DNA from: Actinomycetes bacterium
Lineage (GTDB): Bacteria; Actinomycetota; Actinomycetes; Mycobacteriales; Mycobacteriaceae
Length of the DNA stretch: 17,895 bases
Assembly: GCA_022600695.1 (NCBI GenBank)
Contig: JAHZJY010000193.1
Coordinates: 1 to 17,895, forward strand
Direction: 5' to 3'
The number at the start of each line of letters is the position of its first letter. Position 1 is the stretch's first letter. Below, piece after piece: positions 13,908 to 17,895 of the stretch. Both the position numbers and the translations under genes were made by a program. The notes under the pieces were generated by a model, which was not told the DNA's origin, did no database searches, and worked only from the letters and a program-made list of their open reading frames with translations.

Positions 13908-15660
13908 CCGCCCCGACATCGTCATCGTCATGACCGACGAGGAGCGCGCGATCCCGCCCTATGAGTCCCCCGATGTCCTGGACTGGCGGCGGCGCACCCT
14001 GTCCGGGCAGCGCTGGTTCGACGAGCACGGCGTCCGCTTCACGCGCCACTACACCGGGTCCCTGGCCTGCGTGCCGAGCCGACCCACCATCTTCACCGGC
14101 CAGTACCCGGACTTGCACGGAGTCACCCAGACCGACGGTATCGGCAAGGTCTACGACGACTCCCGGATGCGCTGGTTGCGTCCCGGTGAGGTCCCGACCC
14201 TGGGTAACTGGTTCCGGGCTGTCGGCTATGACACCCACTACGACGGCAAGTGGCACATCTCCCATGCCGATCTGACCGATCCGGCCACCGGAGACATCCT
14301 GGCCACCAATGACGCCGATGGCGCGGTCGATGAGTCCGCGGTACAGCGCTATCTCGACTCAGACCCGTTGTCGCCGTTCGGGTTCTCCGGCTGGGTCGGA
14401 CCGGAGCCGCACGGCGCCGGGTTGGCCAACTGCGGGCTGCGCCGGGACCCGCTCATCGCCGCGCGGGTGGTGGCCTGGCTCGAGGACCGCTACGCCCGCC
14501 GCCGTACCGGCGACCCGGACGCGCTGCGGCCCTTCCTGCTGGTCGCCAGTTTCGTCAACCCGCACGACATCGTGCTGTTCCCCACCTGGGCGTTGCGCAG
14601 CCCGTTGAAGTCTTCGGCGCTGGATCCCCCGCACGTTCCGCCGGCCCCCACCGCCGATGAGGATCTCCGCACCAAGCCGGCCGCGCAGATCGCCTTCCGT
14701 GAGGCCTACTACTCCGGTTACGGGCCGGCGGCGGCGATCCAGACGGTCTACGACCGCTTCGCCCAGCGTTACCGCGACCTCTACTACCGGCTGCATGCGG
14801 AGGTGGACGCCCCGATCGATCTGGTCCGCCGCGCCGTCACCACCGGTTCGGACAACGCCGTACTGGTGCGCACCTCCGACCACGGAGACCTACTCGGGGC
14901 GCACGGCGGGCTGCATCAGAAGTGGTTCAACCTCTACGACGAGGCCACCCGGGTACCGTTCACGATCGCCCGGGTCGGCAGCCGGGCCACCGGACCCCGG
15001 GTAGTCGACGCGCCGACCTCACACGTCGATCTGGTGCCGACCCTCCTGGGCGCCGCCGGGGTGGACGTCGACGGCGTCGCCGAGACCCTGCGGGAGTCAT
15101 TCTCCGAGGTACATCCACTGCCCGGTCGTGACCTCATGCCGGTTGTCGACGGAGCGGCCGACGACAGTAGCCGCGCGGTGTATCTGATGACCCGCGACAA
15201 CATGCTCGAAGGCGACTCGGGGGCGTCCGGGCTGAGCCGCCAACTCAAACGGACGATCAATCCCCCTGCACCGCTGCGCATCCGGATCCCGGCGCACACC
15301 GCCGCGAACTTCGAGGGTCTGGTGGTGCGGGTCGAGGCGACAGTGCCGGGGGGCGGGGGACACTTGTGGAAACTGGTGCGGAGCTTCGACGACCCGTCGA
15401 CGTGGACCGAACCCGGGGTGCGGCAACTCGCAGCCACCGGCCTGGCCGGCGAGGTGTACCGGACCAACCCACTGGACGACCAGTGGGAACTCTACGACCT
15501 CACCGACGACCCGACCGAAGCGGACAACCGGTGGAGCGACCCGGCCCTGCACGAACTTCGCAAACACCTGCGAATGCGACTGAAGGAATCGCGAGCCGAA
15601 TCGGTTCCGGAGCGCAACAACCCGTGGCCGTATGCCTCACGGGGGTCGCGCACCCCATGA
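13900..15660 (+). CDS. Sulfatase-family hydrolase with formylglycine motif
   Basis: This 586-aa alkaline-phosphatase-superfamily hydrolase starts at GTG 13900, inside the SRPBCC stop (GTGACTGA). It carries the C-x-P-x-R signature as CVPSRPTIFTG, with Cys57 to become formylglycine and Arg61. Other active-site residues visible are Asp13 (MTDEE), Lys117 and His119 (GKWHIS), His222 (FVNPHD), Asp327-His328 (TSDHGD) and Lys341. The second acid is Glu14 where arylsulfatases usually have Asp, and His328 replaces the usual Asn, a trait I associate with phosphonate monoester hydrolases. It could therefore cleave sulfate esters, phosphodiesters or phosphonate monoesters. No signal peptide is present, so it is cytosolic, where the formylglycine-generating enzyme acts; that gene is not in this window. 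The coupling to an SRPBCC protein suggests a shared hydrophobic substrate. Confidence 0.88.
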   Translation: MTDRPDIVIVMTDEERAIPPYESPDVLDWRRRTLSGQRWFDEHGVRFTRHYTGSLACVPSRPTIFTGQYPDLHGVTQTDGIGKVYDDSRMRWLRPGEVPTLGNWFRAVGYDTHYDGKWHISHADLTDPATGDILATNDADGAVDESAVQRYLDSDPLSPFGFSGWVGPEPHGAGLANCGLRRDPLIAARVVAWLEDRYARRRTGDPDALRPFLLVASFVNPHDIVLFPTWALRSPLKSSALDPPHVPPAPTADEDLRTKPAAQIAFREAYYSGYGPAAAIQTVYDRFAQRYRDLYYRLHAEVDAPIDLVRRAVTTGSDNAVLVRTSDHGDLLGAHGGLHQKWFNLYDEATRVPFTIARVGSRATGPRVVDAPTSHVDLVPTLLGAAGVDVDGVAETLRESFSEVHPLPGRDLMPVVDGAADDSSRAVYLMTRDNMLEGDSGASGLSRQLKRTINPPAPLRIRIPAHTAANFEGLVVRVEATVPGGGGHLWKLVRSFDDPSTWTEPGVRQLAATGLAGEVYRTNPLDDQWELYDLTDDPTEADNRWSDPALHELRKHLRMRLKESRAESVPERNNPWPYASRGSRTP

Positions 15661-15688
15661 TCGCGCGCTGGTCGGGAGTTGACCGCCG

Positions 15689-16048
15689 TTACCGTGCCGG
15701 GATCACCACGGCGAGCGCGTAGACGGTGATGTAGAGATTCATCAGCAACATGATGAAGGCGGGCAGAGCAGCCACCAGCGAGTCCCCGCACCGAATCCGG
15801 ACGACGACGCCGGCGACCATCAGCAGGGTCAGACCACCCGCGGCGGCGACGGTGAAGTGCGGCAGGAAGTAGCCGAGGATGAGACCGAAGGCTCCGAGCA
15901 ACTCGAGAACCCCGGTGAATTTCCGGAACCGGCTCAGTCCGAAGCGCTCGAACTCCGCGACCATCGCGTTGGAGACCAACACCGCAAAGCCGTAATACAG
16001 AAACAAGAGAACCGACAGAACTTTGCACACCTGGTAGAGCAAATTCAT
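15689..16048 (-). CDS. DoxX family membrane protein (119 aa)
   Basis: Four hydrophobic helices span nearly the whole 119-aa chain (about 4-25, 44-66, 67-84, 91-114), with a short charged loop AEFERFGLSRFRKFTGVLEL after helix 1. The F-x-R-x-G-L-x-R-F-R-K-x-T-G-x-x-E-L pattern between helices 1 and 2 is typical of DoxX-like proteins, which sit in the cytoplasmic membrane and are linked to redox or thiol metabolism in the few cases studied. It is convergent with the sulfatase gene (28 nt apart) and divergent from a second DoxX gene 62 nt away. The ribosome site upstream of ATG 16048 is weak. The specific function is unknown. Confidence 0.8.
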   Translation of the reverse strand: MNLLYQVCKVLSVLLFLYYGFAVLVSNAMVAEFERFGLSRFRKFTGVLELLGAFGLILGYFLPHFTVAAAGGLTLLMVAGVVVRIRCGDSLVAALPAFIMLLMNLYITVYALAVVIPAR

Positions 16049-16110
16049 GATGTAGTGATCCGATCAGCGTTCGGGCTCCGACTAGTGCTACACGGCAGTG
16101 AAGGTAACCA

Positions 16111-16482
16111 ATGTCAACTTTCGCAGTTTCCACCACGCTCCAGGTCATCGTTGCACTGGGGCTACTGAACGTCTGGCTGGTGCGGGCGCGGACGTCTACC
16201 GCGTACCGGGGCGGGTCGGCGCAATCGCTCAAAGAGGAGTTCGCGACCTATGGCCTTCCCGACTGGTCGTTCTATGTGGTCGGCGCGCTCAAGGTCGGCT
16301 CCGCGGTGCTGCTGCTCGTCGGCATCTGGGTTCCGGCGCTCATCCGGCCGCCGGCACTGATCGTCGCGGTGTTGATGGTCGGGGCGCTGGCGATGCACGC
16401 GAAGGCCAAGGACGCACCGACGAAGTATCTGCCGGCTCTGGCGATGCTGATCATGTGCGTCGCCATCTACGTGTTGCAGTAA
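16111..16482 (+). CDS. DoxX family membrane protein (123 aa)
   Basis: This second small four-helix membrane protein has helices at about 7-26, 52-72, 75-95 and 104-122. The loop between helices 1 and 2 ([24 protein letters not shown], residues about 41-64) matches the DoxX pattern of an acidic residue, F-x-x-Y-G-L-P and a hydrophobic G-x-x-K/E segment. A clear ribosome site gaagg sits 6 nt before the ATG at 16111. It is only distantly similar to the divergent neighbour at 15689, mainly in architecture. The 62-nt gap between the two starts must hold both promoters. Confidence 0.78.
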   Translation: MSTFAVSTTLQVIVALGLLNVWLVRARTSTAYRGGSAQSLKEEFATYGLPDWSFYVVGALKVGSAVLLLVGIWVPALIRPPALIVAVLMVGALAMHAKAKDAPTKYLPALAMLIMCVAIYVLQ

Positions 16483-16535
16483 GCACGCCCCCGGTGGAGT
16501 TGCCGAACCAGCCTCGGCGGCCAGTGCGGCTCCCG

Positions 16536-16541
16536 TAGGGT
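16536..16541 (+). promoter_or_regulatory. -10 box for the 160-aa gene (leaderless)
   Basis: TAGGGT is followed by tttgcc and the ATG at 16548. There is no purine-rich ribosome site between them, consistent with a leaderless mRNA. Confidence 0.5.
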
Positions 16542-16547
16542 TTTGCC

Positions 16548-17030
16548 ATGGCGATTTGGGATTTTTTGTTGGGCGGTTTCGCATCGTCACCGCGGGAAGA
16601 ACGAGACGACTATCAGGTCGTTGACGTTCCGGGAACATGGACGCGCACCGTCGCCGGGACCTCCGCTTTCGAAGACACGGTGGATTCCCTGCGGTTGGGT
16701 CGGGTCAAGGTGACGTTGCGCCTGCAATCGCGAGGCCGGGACGGCGACGGGGTGGCGGCATACATCCGGGAGCAGCAGGTCGGCTGGCTGGCCACCCAGC
16801 GGAGCGGCCTCGAAGGGCGCCTCGCCAGCGGGTTCCTCTGGCGCGACCCATGGGTGAGCTGGATTTCCCAATTGGACGCGGCGGGGATCCAGCCGAGATT
16901 CCACGGGTTGTTGCGCATGGCGGGCGACCCCGGCAGACGAATCATCAACATCGACGTTCCGGGCCGCAAGGAGCCCCGACTGTCGGCCATCGCTAAGCAA
17001 CTCATCAGCGCCAAATCGAACGGCGGTTAA
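16548..17030 (+). CDS. Hypothetical protein, 160 aa
   Basis: I do not recognise the family with confidence. The 160-aa protein starts MAIWDFLLGGFASSPREERD, with no clear signal peptide or membrane helix. The middle part (about 50-85) has a beta-rich look: RVKVTLRLQSRGRDGDGVAAY followed by IREQQVGWLATQ. This faintly recalls HIRAN-like or SH3-like domains, where a residue run ends in a V-G-W/Y-L turn. The C-terminal part (about 95-150) has LWRDPWVSWISQLDAAGIQP and a basic GRKEPRLSAIAKQLIS tail. Coding is supported by length, GC-rich third positions and a well-placed -10 box. It lies between a DoxX gene and a FadE7-like gene on the same strand, but the separate promoter suggests independent expression. 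Confidence 0.7.
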   Translation: MAIWDFLLGGFASSPREERDDYQVVDVPGTWTRTVAGTSAFEDTVDSLRLGRVKVTLRLQSRGRDGDGVAAYIREQQVGWLATQRSGLEGRLASGFLWRDPWVSWISQLDAAGIQPRFHGLLRMAGDPGRRIINIDVPGRKEPRLSAIAKQLISAKSNGG

Positions 17031-17059
17031 GGCGAGTCCCCCGGCCGGGCGAGGGGAAC

Positions 17060-17065
17060 TACAGT
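17060..17065 (+). promoter_or_regulatory. -10 box for the FadE7-like gene
   Basis: TACAGT ends 8 nt before the ATG at 17074, with no ribosome site in between, so the transcript is probably leaderless or nearly so. Confidence 0.4.
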
Positions 17066-17073
17066 CGGGACCT

Positions 17074-17895
17074 ATGACCACCACGGCCGCGCCTCCCAAG
17101 AAAGACATCTACACCCCGCTCGAACTCTTCGACATCGACCGGCTGCTCGACCACGAAGAACGCGATATCGCCGCCACGGTCCGCCGATTCGTCGACACCC
17201 GGTTGCGCCCGAACATTGCCGACTGGTTCGAATCATCGACACTGCCCGCCGAACTCGCACAAGAGTTCGGCAGGCTCGGCCTGCTGGGCATGCACCTGGA
17301 CGGCTACGGCTGCGCCGGCACCAGCGCTGTCAGCTACGGGCTGGCCTGTATGGAGCTGGAGGCCGGGGACAGCGGATTTCGCAGCTTCGCCTCGGTGCAG
17401 GGATCGCTGTCGATGTTCTCGATCCACCGGTATGGGTCGGAGGAACAGAAACAGCAGTGGCTGCCCCGGCTGGCGGCCGGCGATGCCATCGGCTGTTTCG
17501 GCCTGACCGAAGCCGACTTCGGCTCCAACCCCGCCGGGATGCGCACCCGGGCCCGGCGCACGGGGGCCGACTGGGTGATCAACGGCACCAAGATGTGGAT
17601 CACCAACGGCAACCTCGCCGATATCGCGACCGTGTGGGCGCAGACCGATGATGGCATTCGCGGATTCCTGGTGCCCACCGACACACCGGGTTTCAGCGCC
17701 AACGTGATTCACAAGAAACTGTCGTTGCGGGCCTCGGTCACCTCGGAACTGGTACTGGACAACGTGCGACTGCCCGCATCGGCGCAGTTGCCGCACGCGG
17801 CCGGCCTCGGCGCCCCGCTGTCGTGCCTGAACGAGGCGCGGTTCGGCATCGTCTTCGGCGCCATGGGTGCGGCCCGGGACAGCCTGGACACCACC
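17074..17895 (+). CDS. fadE7: Glutaryl-CoA dehydrogenase-like enzyme (FadE7-like), partial
   Basis: The first 274 residues are present and the frame is still open at the window end, so about 120 residues are missing (family length near 395). Diagnostic blocks are GFRSFASVQGSLSMFSIHRY at 101-120, GCFGLTEADFGSNPAGM at 140-156, WVINGTKMWITNG at 167-179, and SCLNEARFGIVFGAMGAARD at 250-269. The GFRS-x-x-SVQ-x-S segment with Arg103 is characteristic of glutaryl-CoA dehydrogenases, where the Arg binds the substrate carboxylate. It should be a cytosolic FAD enzyme oxidising, and possibly decarboxylating, a dicarboxylyl-CoA such as glutaryl-CoA from lysine breakdown. M. tuberculosis FadE7 (Rv0400c) is, as I recall, the nearest named relative. 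The catalytic Glu near the C-terminus lies outside the window. Confidence 0.85.
   Translation, partial: MTTTAAPPKKDIYTPLELFDIDRLLDHEERDIAATVRRFVDTRLRPNIADWFESSTLPAELAQEFGRLGLLGMHLDGYGCAGTSAVSYGLACMELEAGDSGFRSFASVQGSLSMFSIHRYGSEEQKQQWLPRLAAGDAIGCFGLTEADFGSNPAGMRTRARRTGADWVINGTKMWITNGNLADIATVWAQTDDGIRGFLVPTDTPGFSANVIHKKLSLRASVTSELVLDNVRLPASAQLPHAAGLGAPLSCLNEARFGIVFGAMGAARDSLDTT

Noticed and set aside
17037..17057. Hairpin TCCCC/GGGGA between the 160-aa gene and the FadE7-like gene as a terminator
   Set aside because: Only a 5-bp stem with an 11-nt loop and no U-tract; expected often by chance at this GC content.
1..17895. CRISPR arrays, tRNA or rRNA genes, toxin-antitoxin or phage defence systems
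   Set aside because: No repeat-spacer pattern, no cloverleaf or rRNA motifs, and none of the coding regions shows defence or toxin domains.

Overview
The window is high-GC DNA that looks like the chromosome of a mycobacterium, most likely an environmental Mycolicibacterium-type species. The grounds are gene content: a protein pair resembling Rv2082/Rv2083 (DUF5631/DUF5632 type), a mycobacterial-type class I SAM methyltransferase, a convergent fadE6/fadD2 pair laid out as in M. tuberculosis Rv0271c/Rv0270, a relic of the mycobacterial 13E12 (DUF222/HNH) repeat family, and several start codons placed 5-8 nt after a TANNNT -10 box, as in mycobacterial leaderless transcripts. All homology statements come from reading the translations and from memory of the families; no database search was run.

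Layout. (1) 1-3350: the first codons of a leftward secreted or membrane protein, divergent from two overlapping rightward genes (687-688 aa and 336 aa) of the mycobacterial Esp-like, proline-rich class. (2) 3339-6202: a leftward PAP2 phosphatase that overlaps the tail of the previous gene, a rightward alpha/beta hydrolase, and a leftward SAM methyltransferase. (3) 6200-7825: an MpaB/DUF2236 oxygenase upstream of, and almost touching, the methyltransferase (a two-gene leftward operon), divergent from a TetR regulator. (4) 7826-8235: a scar holding an internal fragment of a DUF222/13E12 gene, then the left end of an IS3-type element with about 20 codons of OrfA, then about 110 nt that I cannot assign. 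(5) 8236-11605: a D-2-hydroxyacid dehydrogenase ending in a hexanucleotide repeat, a hairpin, and a fused double acyl-CoA dehydrogenase (FadE6-like). (6) 11620-13346: a 3 x 15-bp tandem repeat and the convergent fatty-acyl-CoA ligase FadD2. (7) 13458-15660: an SRPBCC protein translationally coupled to a large sulfatase/phosphonate-monoesterase superfamily hydrolase. (8) 15689-17895: two divergent DoxX-type membrane proteins, an unassigned 160-aa protein, and the first 274 residues of a glutaryl-CoA-dehydrogenase-like enzyme (FadE7-like) cut by the window edge.

Taken together, the right half is a lipid/acyl-CoA catabolic neighbourhood (CoA ligase, two acyl-CoA dehydrogenases, a hydroxyacid dehydrogenase, a sulfatase and an SRPBCC protein). 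The left half is a cell-envelope or secretion-associated locus followed by a TetR-controlled oxygenase/methyltransferase module. I found no tRNA, rRNA, CRISPR array or complete mobile element.
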